A stretch of 40,331 nt of DNA from an uncultured Hyphomicrobiaceae bacterium (GCA_937873575.1 CALMPK010000185.1:1-40331); one strand, 5' to 3'. Positions 1 to 9,891 are shown, numbered from the stretch's first letter. Notes: generated by a model not told the origin, from the letters alone. Numbers and translations are program-made.

Positions 1-1364
1 ATCATGCGCCGCGAGGCCTCGATGCTCGTCTTGATCAGCTCCGCTTCGTCGCGCACGGTCGGGCCGCGGCCGGCGTCGAGCACGACGCGGCATTCGCTCG
101 GAAGATCGGCGAGCGTCAGCGGCGGCTTCGGCGGCGGCGGCTTGTAGCCGGGAGGAGGCGGCGTCTTCGGACGGGTGAGCAGTGCGAACCAGTCGTCGAG
201 TTCCTTTCCGCAACCATCCTCGGCCTTCACGGGCGCCTGCGCGCGACAGCCCTCGACGCCCTTGGGGCACGCCATGCGGACATGGAAGTGATAGTGGTGG
301 CCATAGTACGGGCGCACCTTCGCCAACCACGCGCGATCGGGGCCCGCCGCCTCACACATCGCCTTCTTGATGGCGGGATGGACCAGGATGCGCTCCACGT
401 CGGGATTGAGCGCGGCGCGGCGAACGACCAGCACATGCTCGTCGGTGAAGACCTCGCGGTTGATTGACGTGGGGCCGGAGATCATCGACGTTGCCGAAAG
501 CGTCTCGCGTTCCTTCTCCGAAAGGCGCCGGTCGGGCATGGGCGTGAACCAGATATCGGCGTCGAGCCCGATCTGATGGCTCGCGTGTCCCGTCAACATC
601 GGCCCGCCGCGCGCCTGCGAGATGTCACCGACCAGAAGCCCCGGCCAGCCATCCTTTTCCTTCGCCTCGCGGCCGAGTTGCTCGAGCGCGGCGATGAGCT
701 TGGGATGACCCCAGTTGCGGTTGCGCGACAGGCGCATGACCTGCCAGGCCGGACCGTCGATCGGCAGGGCTTCGGCGCCCGAGAGGCAGCCGCGCGAATA
801 ATAACCGATCGAGCGCGCACCGAGAGGCGCCGCGGCCGTCTTCGCTCCGCCGAACAGCAACTTTGCAGGGACGAGCTGGGGCTTCTCCGCCTTGTCCTTC
901 AGCTCCGGCTTGGAGACCGGGAGTGGCGGCGCCGCAGGGGGCGCCGCATCCGGCTTTACCGTCGCTGGAGCCGGGGCCGGAGGTGGGGGCGGGTTCACCT
1001 TCGCCTCGAGCAGCGCGCCGGGCCGATCGACTGGAGCGGGGCCGTTGGCCTGAGCGATGGCCGGGCTCGGAGCTGGCGCGGCACCGGCGGCACCGGTTGT
1101 GCCATTGGCATCGTTCGCGGAAGCTCCCCAATGACCGCGTAAGCTCGCGCCGAAGTCGCCGACGCGTCCGGCAGCCTGTTCCGTCTGTGAGGCCTGAGGG
1201 TCAAGAATTGTTCGAGCCGAGGCTGCCGACGCCTGGGCCGGCGTTTCAGCATGCGCAGCAGGTGTGGGTATGAGGAAACCCGGCACGCGACCGCCCGCGC
1301 CGCCGAGCACCAGCGCCGTCGCCGCCAGAAGGCCGACGCGAACGATCAGCCGTGCCCCGCTCAT
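1..1364 (-). CDS. mepA: Penicillin-insensitive murein endopeptidase, MepA family (3' end outside window)
   Basis: The frame is open from an ATG at 1364 to the left edge, so the C-terminus is missing. A hydrophobic N-terminal segment (about residues 3-25) suggests export to the periplasm. About 165 residues of Ala/Pro-rich sequence follow. The family domain then begins with SIGYYSRGCLSGAEALP and NWGHPKLI, the metal-site motif GHASHQIGLDADIW (about residues 259-272) and a second histidine motif HHYHFH (about 356-361), as in LAS-type zinc metallopeptidases. The family cuts D-Ala-meso-DAP cross-links in peptidoglycan. E. coli MepA is about 274 residues; the long N-terminal linker and a Pro-rich stretch (PPPPGYKPPPPKPP) near the C-terminus are extra. 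The family call is firm; the exact function of the linker is unknown. It is transcribed leftwards, 74 bp beyond the end of the hydroxylase gene. Confidence 0.9.
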   Translation of the reverse strand, partial: MSGARLIVRVGLLAATALVLGGAGGRVPGFLIPTPAAHAETPAQASAASARTILDPQASQTEQAAGRVGDFGASLRGHWGASANDANGTTGAAGAAPAPSPAIAQANGPAPVDRPGALLEAKVNPPPPPAPAPATVKPDAAPPAAPPLPVSKPELKDKAEKPQLVPAKLLFGGAKTAAAPLGARSIGYYSRGCLSGAEALPIDGPAWQVMRLSRNRNWGHPKLIAALEQLGREAKEKDGWPGLLVGDISQARGGPMLTGHASHQIGLDADIWFTPMPDRRLSEKERETLSATSMISGPTSINREVFTDEHVLVVRRAALNPDVERILVHPAIKKAMCEAAGPDRAWLAKVRPYYGHHYHFHVRMACPKGVEGCRAQAPVKAEDGCGKELDDWFALLTRPKTPPPPGYKPPPPKPPLTLADLPSECRVVLDAGRGPTVRDEAELIKTSIEASRRM

Positions 1365-1438
1365 TCGCCCTCCGCCAAGCCTCCGTGGACGCCATTGCCG
1401 ATCGCCGCCGCAGCGACCGAACGGCGCGATGTTAACCC

Positions 1439-2293
1439 TTAATGACCGCTTTGGCCAAATTTGGATGCGGCGGACCGATCCGTGTGCGGAGATCGACGAA
1501 ACGGCAGCAATAAATTCCAGCCGAGCCGCGCCGGCTCATCCGTCTGATACTCGACAAGGCCGATGCGCATCGCGATGTGCCCGCCTTCGGGCTCGGCGGT
1601 ATAGGTCCGGAACAGACGATCCCAGATCGACAGATTGAAACCGTAGTTGCTGTCGTGCTCGCGCCTCACCACGGAATGATGCACGCGATGGACGTCGGGC
1701 GTGACGATGACGAGGCGCAACCAACGGTCGAGAACTCGCGGCAGGGCGACATTGGCGTGATTGAACATCGCGAGACCATTGAGGACGATCTCGAACACCA
1801 AGACCGCCTCTGGCGACGCTCCGAGCGCGAGAACACAGCCGATCTTCCAAAGCATCGACAGGGCGATCTCGAGCGGGTGGAACCGCAGCGCAGTGGTGAC
1901 GTCGATGTCTCGGTCGGCGTGATGCATGCGATGCATGCGCCAGAGCAGCGGGATTTTGTGTGCGGCGAGGTGCTGTAGCCAGATGGCGAAGTCGAGTACA
2001 ACGACGGCCGCCAGCACCTCGAGCCATCCGGGTAAACCGACCAAGTTGAATAGACCCCAGCCCATGCGCTCCGCCACGACCGCCGCCGCAACGGCCGCGA
2101 TAGGAACGACGAATGCCGCCATGGCCCGCACCACCACGCTGTCGATCACGACGATTGCGAAATTCGTCGGCCAACGCTGCCCGCGCCGCATTGTGAGCTC
2201 GCGCTTCGGGATCAGCAGCTCGGCCACCGCCATGATGGCGAAAATGCCGAGGAACGCAGCGAGTCGAATTGCAAGGCCTCCGATTTCGGGCAT
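1439..2293 (-). CDS. Sterol desaturase / fatty acid hydroxylase family membrane protein
   Basis: A 284-residue protein when started at the ATG at 2293, which has AAAGGAAA about 10 nt upstream; a GTG at 2329 in the same frame would add 12 residues. It carries the histidine clusters of the fatty-acid-hydroxylase superfamily: HLAAH, then HRMHH in 'WRMHRMHHADRDIDV', then HRVHH near 'DVHRVHHSVVRREHDSNYG'. These bind a di-iron centre in an integral membrane oxygenase. Four or so hydrophobic segments occupy the N-terminal half. Family members hydroxylate or desaturate lipids; the substrate here cannot be read from the sequence. The 3' end lies close to the mepA-like gene, and the upstream region is shared with the divergently transcribed hydrolase gene. 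Confidence 0.85.
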   Translation of the reverse strand: MPEIGGLAIRLAAFLGIFAIMAVAELLIPKRELTMRRGQRWPTNFAIVVIDSVVVRAMAAFVVPIAAVAAAVVAERMGWGLFNLVGLPGWLEVLAAVVVLDFAIWLQHLAAHKIPLLWRMHRMHHADRDIDVTTALRFHPLEIALSMLWKIGCVLALGASPEAVLVFEIVLNGLAMFNHANVALPRVLDRWLRLVIVTPDVHRVHHSVVRREHDSNYGFNLSIWDRLFRTYTAEPEGGHIAMRIGLVEYQTDEPARLGWNLLLPFRRSPHTDRSAASKFGQSGH

Positions 2294-2452
2294 TGGTCTC
2301 GGTTTCCTTTCCGGTGGTTTCGAGGTCACGCTCGGGCCCAGGTTACCTCAACCAAAGCCCGTCCCGTCGGCCTTGCGACACATTGCGGTCGCCGCGCGTT
2401 CGAGCGCTCGACGCGCGATTTCCCGATCCTCCCACGAAATTGAGACGACGAC

Positions 2453-3136
2453 ATGCGCGACGCCCCATTCGATTTTGCCCGCCTTCACGAAACCGAGCCC
2501 GCCGGCACTGCAATCGCCCGGGTGATCCTGGCGCATGGCGCCGGAGCCCCCATGACGAGCCCGTTCCTGGAGCAGGTGGCGGCACTGCTCGCCAATCGCG
2601 GCATTGCCGTCACGCGGTTCGAGTTCGCTTACATGGCGGCGCGGCGCACGGGCGGCAAGCGGCGGCCGGCCCCAAAAGCGGAGACGCTGGTGCCCGAATA
2701 TGCCGCGGTGGTCGCGGCGATCGGCGAGAGGGACGGCGCGCAAGCCGCGCCCCTTCTCGTCGGCGGCAAGTCGATGGGTGGCAGGGTCGCGAGCCTGGCC
2801 GCGGAAGAACTTTACCGCGGCGGCCTCATCGCCGGTGTGTACGCGCTCGGCTACCCGTTCCATCCGCCGGGGATGCCCGAGAAGCTGCGCACCGCCCACC
2901 TCGAAGCGCTCTCCGCGCCGATGCTGATCGTCCAAGGCGAGCGCGATCCGTTCGGTTCACGCGAGGAAGTGGAAGTCCTGCGCTTGTCGCCATCTGTTTC
3001 GCTCGTGTGGGCGCCGGATGGCGATCACGACCTCGGCCCGCGTGGCGGCAAGGGCTTCACCCGGCGCGGCAACCTGGAAGCGGCGGCAGACGCGCTCGCG
3101 GCGTTCGCCGGGCGCCTCGCGGAAAGCCGCACCTGA
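2453..3136 (+). CDS. Alpha/beta hydrolase, KANL3/TEX30-like family
   Basis: A 227-residue cytoplasmic protein with an alpha/beta-hydrolase fold. 'ILAHGAGAPMTSPF' resembles the oxyanion-hole strand, GKSMGG contains the nucleophile (Ser107), 'LIVQGERDPFG' carries the acid (Asp165) and 'DGDHDLGP' the histidine (His192). The order and spacing match the TEX30/KANL3 subgroup of small bacterial hydrolases, whose natural substrates are mostly unknown. There is no signal peptide. It lies alone between the divergent hydroxylase gene and the downstream MgtC-like gene on the same strand, about 100 bp away. The fold is firm; the substrate is unknown. Confidence 0.85.
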   Translation: MRDAPFDFARLHETEPAGTAIARVILAHGAGAPMTSPFLEQVAALLANRGIAVTRFEFAYMAARRTGGKRRPAPKAETLVPEYAAVVAAIGERDGAQAAPLLVGGKSMGGRVASLAAEELYRGGLIAGVYALGYPFHPPGMPEKLRTAHLEALSAPMLIVQGERDPFGSREEVEVLRLSPSVSLVWAPDGDHDLGPRGGKGFTRRGNLEAAADALAAFAGRLAESRT

Positions 3137-3235
3137 TCCGGTCAATTCCGGCGCTGCCGGGTTCCGCTATGATCCAGACAACCGGCGGCAGGATCTGCCG
3201 CTGTCACACTCACACCCTTCGCAAAGGCCCAGAGC

Positions 3236-4525
3236 ATGGCCATGGAAACGTTCGAACTGTTTCAGCGCATGTCGGCGGCGCTGGCCATCGGGTTGCTGAT
3301 CGGCCTGGAGCGTGGCTGGGCGGAGCGGGAGGACCAGGAGGGCACGCGGTCGGCCGGATTTAGAACCCACGCATTGGCGGGCATTCTCGGCGCGACATGG
3401 GGCGCGATCGCCGCGCGGCCCGATATCAACGGCGGCATTCTGCTCGGCCTCGCCTTCACCGGGTTCTCGGCGGCGATCATCCTCTTCCGCTATCGCGAAT
3501 CGGGACACGAGGGCACATTCGGTGTCACGTCTGTCGTCGCTTCCATGCTGGCGTTCGCACTCGGCGCAATGGCGATGCTCGGCGACGTGCAGCTCGCCAT
3601 TGCCGCTGGCGTGGCGACCACGGCACTTCTCGCGCTGAAGCGCGCCATGCACGACTGGCTGCAACGGCTGACGTGGGTCGAGCTGCGCTCGGGGCTCGTG
3701 CTCGCCACCATGACGTTCATCCTGCTGCCCTTGCTGCCGAACCGAGACGTCGCCGAGCTCGGGGGCCTCAACCCTTACGAAATATGGCTGATGACGGGGC
3801 TGATCGCCGCCATCTCGTTCGCCGGCTATGTCGCCGTGAAAGTGGCCGCCAGCACACAGGGCATCATGTTGACCGGCATTGCCGCGGGCCTCGTCTCTTC
3901 GACCGCCGTCACCTTGACACTCGCAGAGCGGGCGAAGGAGCGACCGGAAATGACCCGGTTGTTCACCGCAGGCGCGCTGCTCGCGGGAACGACGATGATG
4001 CTGCGCGTGCTGCTGGTGGTATTCCTGCTAAACCCGGCGCTGGCGTGGCCACTCGCCGCTCCTCTCGCCGCCGCAGCGCTCGCAACCGCTGCCTACGCGG
4101 CGCTGCTCATGTGGCATCAGTCGAAAGACACCAACGGCAGCTCGGCATTGATTGAACTGAACAACCCGTTCGAGCTGGCGACGGTGCTGAAGTTCGGCGC
4201 CCTGCTCGCGGTCATCACGATCGCCACCAAACTCGTCTCGGGGTTCGCGGGCGGACAGGGCCTCATCGGCCTCGCCGTCATTTCGGGAATAGGCGACGTC
4301 GACGCCATGACGCTCGCCATGACACGGCAAGCGGGCGACGGCGTACCACTCACGCTCGCCATCCAGGTGATCGCGGTTGTCGTGGCGGTCAATACCGTCG
4401 CCAAGGCAGCGCTGGCCTGGAGCGCTGGCGGCAGCGCCACGGGACGGCTGATGGCCATCGGCGCGGTGATTGCCATTGCAGCGGGAGCAACGGCCCTCGT
4501 CGCCGAGCGTCAGTTGATGGGCTGA
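3236..4525 (+). CDS. MgtC/SapB N-terminal domain plus DUF4010 membrane protein
   Basis: A 429-residue polytopic membrane protein. The first about 140 residues match the MgtC/SapB domain: 'LAIGLLIGLERGW' followed by 'GFRTHALAGILGA', with four hydrophobic helices. The remainder, with about eight more hydrophobic segments and the line 'GIAAGLVSSTAVTLTLAERAKE', matches the DUF4010 domain. MgtC proteins act in magnesium stress and modulate ATP synthase in pathogens, but the longer MgtC-DUF4010 proteins have no settled role. A second in-frame ATG at 3242 is possible. The gene converges on the TerB-like gene with 31 bp between stops. Confidence 0.85.
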   Translation: MAMETFELFQRMSAALAIGLLIGLERGWAEREDQEGTRSAGFRTHALAGILGATWGAIAARPDINGGILLGLAFTGFSAAIILFRYRESGHEGTFGVTSVVASMLAFALGAMAMLGDVQLAIAAGVATTALLALKRAMHDWLQRLTWVELRSGLVLATMTFILLPLLPNRDVAELGGLNPYEIWLMTGLIAAISFAGYVAVKVAASTQGIMLTGIAAGLVSSTAVTLTLAERAKERPEMTRLFTAGALLAGTTMMLRVLLVVFLLNPALAWPLAAPLAAAALATAAYAALLMWHQSKDTNGSSALIELNNPFELATVLKFGALLAVITIATKLVSGFAGGQGLIGLAVISGIGDVDAMTLAMTRQAGDGVPLTLAIQVIAVVVAVNTVAKAALAWSAGGSATGRLMAIGAVIAIAAGATALVAERQLMG

Positions 4526-4556
4526 AGCCGCCCCCCGCCGCACTCTCGGCCGAACT

Positions 4557-4970
4557 CTAGATAGCCTGATGGCGAGCCGTCGCGGCACGTTCCAGCGCGG
4601 CGCAGGTGAGCTTGTCGAGCGAAAGGGACTCGGCCAGCAGATCGAGAAAGCGGATTTCCTCAGAAGCGATGCGGCGGTCGCTCGCCGCCACCTCGGCCGC
4701 CAGCACATACGCCGTCTCGCGCAGGCGGACCGGCAGGCTCGCCGTGACGAGATCGAGCACGCGACGCATGCCGCCATCCCTGCCGAGGATCTTGCCGCAC
4801 TCCTGGCTCTCGTGCAGCAGCCAGTCGCTGTCGAAGGTGCGGAACGCCGGCAGCTCCTTGACGATGGTGCCGATCCGCGAAAGCTCGTCGTCGGAGATGG
4901 TGCGATCGACGGCGGAGACCGTGATCATGGCGTAGATCAGGGCCTGCTCGGGCTTCAGCGGCGTTTCCAT
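4557..4970 (-). CDS. TerB-like tellurite resistance family protein
   Basis: A 137-residue acidic, mostly helical protein. The ATG at 4970 is chosen because GAGGA lies about 8 nt upstream; the longer open frame reaching 5273 overlaps the lysyl-tRNA synthetase promoter region and looks non-coding. The segment 'LIYAMITVSAVDRTISDDELSRIG' followed by a second copy-like segment 'AAEVAASDRRIASEEIRFLD' shows the paired acidic (Asp/Glu) repeats typical of TerB domains, which bind divalent metal. Its function in metal or stress response is inferred from the family only. It is divergent from lysK with about 190 bp between starts. Confidence 0.75.
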   Translation of the reverse strand: METPLKPEQALIYAMITVSAVDRTISDDELSRIGTIVKELPAFRTFDSDWLLHESQECGKILGRDGGMRRVLDLVTASLPVRLRETAYVLAAEVAASDRRIASEEIRFLDLLAESLSLDKLTCAALERAATARHQAI

Positions 4971-5053
4971 TGCGTCCTCGTGCTCGAATGGTGTCGCCGC
5001 GCCGGGCGTCGAGGTTGTAAAGACCGCGTGCCCGCCCGGCCCCGGCGAGGCTC

Positions 5054-5081
5054 TATGTAGCGGGTCCGCACCAACCTGCAA
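5054..5081 (-). promoter_or_regulatory. Candidate sigma-70 promoter for the TerB-like gene
   Basis: On the minus strand TTGCAG (5081-5076) and TACATA (5059-5054) are separated by 16 bp, about 85 bp upstream of the ATG at 4970. The match is fair and the assignment rests on position and sequence only. Confidence 0.4.
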
Positions 5082-5084
5082 GCG

Positions 5085-5113
5085 TTGACGCCGCATGCCG
5101 CCGAACTTAGGGT
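5085..5113 (+). promoter_or_regulatory. Candidate sigma-70 promoter for lysK
   Basis: TTGACG (5085-5090) and TAGGGT (5108-5113) are separated by 17 bp and lie about 48 bp before the ATG at 5161. The -35 is strong; the -10 matches consensus at only three or four positions. Confidence 0.4.
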
Positions 5114-5160
5114 GCCGGTCCTTTCGCGACTGCGAACCTCGATTTCCCCGGAACCGTGCC

Positions 5161-6825
5161 ATGAACTCTTCGACCGCCCCCAACCTCTCCTCCGTGCTCG
5201 CCGATGCCAAGGCGTGGCCGTTCGAGGAGGCGCGCCGGCTCATCAAGCGGCTGGAGCGGTTGCCGGGCGGCAACGAGAAGACGGTGATCTTCGAGACCGG
5301 CTATGGCCCTTCCGGCCTACCGCACATCGGCACCTTCGGCGAGGTGGCGCGCACCAGCATGGTCCGTCACGCCTTCGAAACGCTGACCGAGAGACGCTGG
5401 AAGACGCGGCTCATCTGCTTTTCCGACGACATGGACGGCCTCAGGAAGGTGCCGGACAACGTGCCGAACAAAGAGCAGCTCGCGGCGGCCCTCGACCGGC
5501 CACTGACGAGCGTGCCGGACCCCTTCGGCACGCACGAGAGCTTCGCGCACCACAACAACGCACGGCTGCGCGCCTTCCTCGATCGCTTCGGCTTCGACTA
5601 CGAATTCTTCTCCGCGACCGAGTGCTACCGTTCCGGCATGATGGACGCGACGCTGCTGAAGATGCTCGCGGTCTACGACAAGGTGATGGACATCATTCTG
5701 CCGACGCTCGGGCCGGAGCGGCAGGCGACCTATTCCCCGTTCCTGCCGGTCTCGCCCGTCTCCGGCAAGGTTCTCCAGGTGCCGATGATCGCGCGCGATG
5801 TTGCAAAGGGCACCGTCACCTACGTCGATCCCGACAGCGGCGAGACCATCGAGACGCTCGTCACGGGCGGGCGCGTCAAGTGCCAGTGGAAGGCGGACTG
5901 GGCGATGCGCTGGACGGCGCTCGGCATCGACTACGAAATGGCCGGCAAGGACCTGATCGATTCCGTTACGCTCTCCTCGCGCATCTGCAAGGTGCTCGGC
6001 GGCGTGCCGCCCGAGGGCTTCAACTACGAGCTCTTCCTCGACGAAAAGGGGCAGAAGATCTCGAAGTCGAAGGGCAACGGCCTCACCATCGACGAGTGGC
6101 TGCGCTACGCCAGTCCTGAAAGCTTGTCGCTCTACATGTTCCAGAAGCCGAAGGCGGCGAAGCGGCTGTACTTCGACGTTATTCCGCGCGCGGTGGACGA
6201 GTACCTGCAGTTCGTCGCGGCGTTCCCGGGACAGGACGGCAAGCAGCGCATCGACAATCCCGTCTGGCACATCCATTCCGGCTCGCCGCCTCGGGCCGAG
6301 CTGCCGGTCACGTTCGCGTTGCTGCTGAACCTTGTCGCGGCCTCGAACGCGCACGACAAGGACGTGCTATGGGGCTTCATCCGCCGCGTCGCGCCAGGCG
6401 CGACGGCGGAAGAGCATCCGCTGCTCGACCACCTCGCCGAATACGCCGTGCGCTACTACCAGGATTTCGTGGCGCCGAAAAAGAACTTCCGTGCCGCCGA
6501 CGACGTCGAGCGCGAGGCATTGACGGCGCTCTCGGACGCGCTCGCCAAGGCCCCGGCGGACGCATCTGCCGAGGACCTGCAAGGCGTCCTCTACGATGTC
6601 GGCCGCAAAATTCCGCGCTATCAGGATCTCGCCGCCAAGGGCGCGACGCCGGAGAAGCCGGGCGTCTCGAGCACGTGGTTCAACGCGATCTACAATGTGC
6701 TGCTCGGCGAGGAAAAGGGGCCGCGCTTCGGCTCGTTCATCGAGCTCTACGGCGTCGACAACACCCGCGCGCTCATCGCCAAGGGCCTCTCGGGCGAGCT
6801 GGTGACGAAACCCGCGGAGGGATGA
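5161..6825 (+). CDS. lysK: Lysine--tRNA ligase, class I (archaeal type)
   Basis: A 554-residue class I synthetase that charges tRNA-Lys. The Rossmann-fold signature appears as '[13 protein letters not shown]' (HIGH-type motif at residues 54-57) and the second signature as KISKS (299-303) followed by KGNG. Most bacteria use the unrelated class II LysRS; the class I form is usual in archaea, spirochaetes and many alphaproteobacteria, which supports the taxonomic reading. Length is as expected. The ATG at 5161 is chosen because the upstream frame (from 5095) runs through the promoter and shows no family similarity. A tRNA-Lys(UUU), a likely substrate, lies at 24756-24830. A small zinc-ribbon gene follows directly, probably in the same transcript. 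Confidence 0.95.
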   Translation: MNSSTAPNLSSVLADAKAWPFEEARRLIKRLERLPGGNEKTVIFETGYGPSGLPHIGTFGEVARTSMVRHAFETLTERRWKTRLICFSDDMDGLRKVPDNVPNKEQLAAALDRPLTSVPDPFGTHESFAHHNNARLRAFLDRFGFDYEFFSATECYRSGMMDATLLKMLAVYDKVMDIILPTLGPERQATYSPFLPVSPVSGKVLQVPMIARDVAKGTVTYVDPDSGETIETLVTGGRVKCQWKADWAMRWTALGIDYEMAGKDLIDSVTLSSRICKVLGGVPPEGFNYELFLDEKGQKISKSKGNGLTIDEWLRYASPESLSLYMFQKPKAAKRLYFDVIPRAVDEYLQFVAAFPGQDGKQRIDNPVWHIHSGSPPRAELPVTFALLLNLVAASNAHDKDVLWGFIRRVAPGATAEEHPLLDHLAEYAVRYYQDFVAPKKNFRAADDVEREALTALSDALAKAPADASAEDLQGVLYDVGRKIPRYQDLAAKGATPEKPGVSSTWFNAIYNVLLGEEKGPRFGSFIELYGVDNTRALIAKGLSGELVTKPAEG

Positions 6826-6828
6826 GCC

Positions 6829-7374
6829 TTGCGTGCGCCGCGTTCGAGCGTTCGCGGACTTCTCACCAGCCCCGCGCGCATGCGTGACGACGGGCGCGCG
6901 GCAGCGGCATTCATCGGCGACGTGCTCGTCGCATGCCCGCGCTGTGGTGGCGCCGCCACGGTGACGGTGACAGGGATGGGGGCGAAGGGCGTGGGCTTGC
7001 CGGCGGAGGCGCCACGCCCTGCCCGTCTGGTCTGCCGGCATTGCGGATCGACGCGCGGGCAGCGGCTCGCCCCAGGCGTGACCCGCGCCTACCGGATCGC
7101 CGCCGATGGCCGAGATCCCTACCTCGGACTGCCGCTCTGGCTCGCGACGCCGACACGGCATGGCGCTCTGTTCGCCTTCAACGCCGATCACCTGGCAGCG
7201 CTGGAAACCATCGTCGGCGCCAGCCTGCGCGAGCGCCACGCACTTCCGCCCACCTCGCTGCGCAACGCAACGATGCTGTCGCGGTTGCCGCGCTGGATGA
7301 AACTCGCCCGCAATCGCGACGAGGTGCTCCACGGGCTCGCCCGCCTGCGCCGCAAGCTGCTGGCATCGCCCTGA
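6829..7374 (+). CDS. Hypothetical zinc-ribbon protein downstream of lysK
   Basis: Up to 181 residues from a TTG at 6829, three bases after the lysK stop; an ATG at 6880 would give 164 residues. Two cysteine pairs, CPRCGG (about residue 36) and CRHCGS (about 67), form a probable zinc ribbon. The C-terminal half is rich in basic residues ('LSRLPRWMKLARNRDEVLHGLARLRRKLL'), suggesting nucleic-acid contact. I do not recognise a named family with confidence. The tight spacing to lysK suggests translational coupling, and a role near tRNA or translation would be a guess. Confidence 0.7.
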   Translation: MRAPRSSVRGLLTSPARMRDDGRAAAAFIGDVLVACPRCGGAATVTVTGMGAKGVGLPAEAPRPARLVCRHCGSTRGQRLAPGVTRAYRIAADGRDPYLGLPLWLATPTRHGALFAFNADHLAALETIVGASLRERHALPPTSLRNATMLSRLPRWMKLARNRDEVLHGLARLRRKLLASP

Positions 7375-7496
7375 GGGCTGCACCCTCCCGGCCCGGATGG
7401 CCGCCGCGCCCCGGGCACCAATCAGCGCCGATTCCGCCCTAATTCTCTGTTGTGTTGCAACTCAGAAACCCTGGGATGAAAGCGGCGGGCCCACTG

Positions 7497-7510
7497 CGGT
7501 GGCGCCACCG
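7497..7510. promoter_or_regulatory. Perfect 14-bp palindrome upstream of the Clp-N/proline-rich gene
   Basis: CGGTGGCGCCACCG is its own reverse complement and sits about 60 bp before the ATG at 7573, ahead of the purine-rich ribosome site GAGGAGAGGGAGGGG. It may be an operator, but GC-rich palindromes arise easily in this DNA. Confidence 0.3.
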
Positions 7511-7572
7511 ATCGGCTACCCTCGGGGCGAACGAGATTCGCTCGCGCAACCAACGAGGAGAGGGAGGGGCCC

Positions 7573-9891
7573 ATGTCGAGCAGCATCGTCGACGTACTTG
7601 GCCGCATTCCGCTCTCCGGCAACCTGATGTCGACGCTCACCCGGGCCGCGGGCTACGCAGGCGCCCAGCAGCACCGCGAGGTGGCGCTCGAGCACCTGTT
7701 GCTGGCCCTGACGGAGGACCCGGACGCAGCCCTGGTCCTCACCATCAGCCGCGTCGAGATCGAGACGCTGAAGGGTGACATCTCCACCCACATCGGTCGC
7801 ATGGACGACCGTGTGACGCAGAGCCCGGTTGCCGACCTGCGCATCGCCAGCGAGCTGAAGGATATTTTGCAGGCAGCGGCCGCCGCTGCGGAGGGGCGCC
7901 GCAACGAAATCGACGGCGCCATCGTTCTTGCCGCCATCGTCGGCGACGGACGCAGCGCTTCGGCGCACCTGTTGCGCGCTCACGGGCTGACCTTCGAAAC
8001 GGCCATACGCGCGCTGCAACAGGCGGCGACGGTTGGCCAGCCGCCTAATCCGGCGCCCGGCGCACCACAGCCGCAGAGCGGAGCACCACAGTCGCAGAGC
8101 GGAGCACCGCCGCAGCCGGCGCCACAACCGGCCGCTGAGGCGCCCGCCCAGGCCCGTGCGGCGACCCAGCGCCCCGTCGCGCACCACAACCCAACCAACG
8201 CCGAGGACATTCTCGCATCCGCGCGCCAGCGCGTTCAGGGGCGTATCGCCCCGGGCCTGCCCGACTCCCGCGCCATCGAGACCGCCGAGACCGAACGCGC
8301 GGATACGCTTGCGGCCGCTGAGGCGGCTACAGGTGCCGAGTTCGAGCGTATCGCTGCCGAGGCCTCCCACACCGGCGAACCTGCCACCGTATCGCACGAG
8401 GCGGCGCTGGACGCCGAGATGGCGTCGAACGAGCCGGAAAGTCATGCGGAAGAGCCGCGCCCAGCGCCGCCCGCTCAGCGACCGATGCCGCCAGGCGCCC
8501 TGCGGCCTGCCGGTCCACCGCGGCCATCGCCGCAGCCGCACGGAGCTTCAACTGGCGCGCCGCCACACGCCGGCCAGCAGCCGGAACCCCGGCGCACGCC
8601 CCAGCCGGTGGTAGCGCCTTTTCCATCCATCGACACAGCGGGGGTGATGCCCCCGCCGCAGAACGCGACGCAACCAGGACGCACGACCCAGCCCGCGCCA
8701 GACACCACCAACCGCTTCGAGCGTGCCAACGCGACGCCCCCGTTGCCCGGCCAGCCGCATACGCCTGCGCCGATGACGGGTCCCCACGCGCAGCCAGCGG
8801 CTACGGCCGACGAGCGGACGGGCGGCCGCGGCAGCGACAGGTTTTCCGATCATGCGCCGGGTCACGCTGCCTCCGCGAAGCCTTCTATGGCGCCACCGAT
8901 GCCGAGCCCGGGCTCGACCTATGCGCCGGTACCACCTGCTCCCCACGCCCCCCACGGCGCGTCGACAGCCGGATCGGCCCCAGCAGGCGGATACCCTGGC
9001 GGCACCCGCCCGGCACCGGCTCCGATGCGTGGCCCGATGCCTCCTGGCCCTGCAACTAGCCCCGTGACTGGTCAACCGCCTGCGGGCGCTGGCGGGCAAC
9101 GCATGCCGCCCTCGCCCGTTCCACAGGCCGGGCCGTCGCCTGCCCAGCGCCCTGGGCCGCCACCGATGCCGCCTGGATACCGTCCGCCGGACGCGCATCC
9201 CGGCACCTTCGCGGGGCAGCAGCAGCCCGCTCCCCCGAGGCAGGGGCGCGCCCCGGGGACGCCGCCGCCCCCGGCGCGCCCACCGCCCGAGCCGCAACGC
9301 CGCGCCGCGCCGCCACCCGGCGGACAAGGCGCGCACGGTGCACCCGTCAGCGTCTCCATCGGCCAACTGGTCGAGAACATCCCGCGCGTCATGCGCGTCG
9401 CGGTGGCGAGCCTCGTCGAGGTCCGCATCGCCCGGGCGGACGTGAAGGCGGTGAGCGACGGCATGCAGGGCGGCGGTCCGGCGCATCGCCACGAGGTCAA
9501 GGTGACGAAGGCCATGTCGGTGCGCCTGCGCGCGCCCGATGGCGGCTTCTTCATCGAGTCGTCCTCACCCGAGACGCAGTGGATCGACAACGCCCACATG
9601 CTGAGCGACGACTTCGCCAGTTGGCGTTGGACGGTGACGCCCAAGGAGCGTGGAAGCCGCCGGCTCCAGCTCGTCATATCGGCGCGCACCGTCGCCAGCG
9701 ACGGGCTTGCCGCGGAAACGAGCTTGCCCGACCAGATCGTCGAGGTTCGCGTCAAGTCGAACTATGCGAAGGCGATGGTGCGCACCGGCGGCTGGGCCGT
9801 GGCGGCGATTGCCGGCGGTTTGCTGGCGAAGTTCGGCGAGGGCCTGCCGCAGGTGGCCTGGGAGCTGACGAAAGTGTTCGTCAAACAGTGA
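7573..9891 (+). CDS. Clp N-terminal domain protein with very long proline-rich region and membrane-like tail
   Basis: A 772-residue protein in three parts. Residues about 5-150 resemble the double Clp-N repeat of ClpA/ClpC/ClpB ('[25 protein letters not shown]' is a good match), the substrate/adaptor-binding module, but no AAA+ ATPase domain follows. Residues about 155-590 are low-complexity, dominated by Pro, Ala, Gly and Gln, with a more acidic stretch near 230-300. Residues about 595-735 form an ordered domain with 'ETQWIDNAH', '[19 protein letters not shown]' and '[15 protein letters not shown]', followed by a short hydrophobic segment ([14 protein letters not shown]) near the C-terminus. 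A strong ribosome site (GAGGAGAGGGAGGGG) fixes the start. The gene overlaps the convergent engB-like gene by 11 bp. The function is unknown. Confidence 0.8.
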   Translation: MSSSIVDVLGRIPLSGNLMSTLTRAAGYAGAQQHREVALEHLLLALTEDPDAALVLTISRVEIETLKGDISTHIGRMDDRVTQSPVADLRIASELKDILQAAAAAAEGRRNEIDGAIVLAAIVGDGRSASAHLLRAHGLTFETAIRALQQAATVGQPPNPAPGAPQPQSGAPQSQSGAPPQPAPQPAAEAPAQARAATQRPVAHHNPTNAEDILASARQRVQGRIAPGLPDSRAIETAETERADTLAAAEAATGAEFERIAAEASHTGEPATVSHEAALDAEMASNEPESHAEEPRPAPPAQRPMPPGALRPAGPPRPSPQPHGASTGAPPHAGQQPEPRRTPQPVVAPFPSIDTAGVMPPPQNATQPGRTTQPAPDTTNRFERANATPPLPGQPHTPAPMTGPHAQPAATADERTGGRGSDRFSDHAPGHAASAKPSMAPPMPSPGSTYAPVPPAPHAPHGASTAGSAPAGGYPGGTRPAPAPMRGPMPPGPATSPVTGQPPAGAGGQRMPPSPVPQAGPSPAQRPGPPPMPPGYRPPDAHPGTFAGQQQPAPPRQGRAPGTPPPPARPPPEPQRRAAPPPGGQGAHGAPVSVSIGQLVENIPRVMRVAVASLVEVRIARADVKAVSDGMQGGGPAHRHEVKVTKAMSVRLRAPDGGFFIESSSPETQWIDNAHMLSDDFASWRWTVTPKERGSRRLQLVISARTVASDGLAAETSLPDQIVEVRVKSNYAKAMVRTGGWAVAAIAGGLLAKFGEGLPQVAWELTKVFVKQ

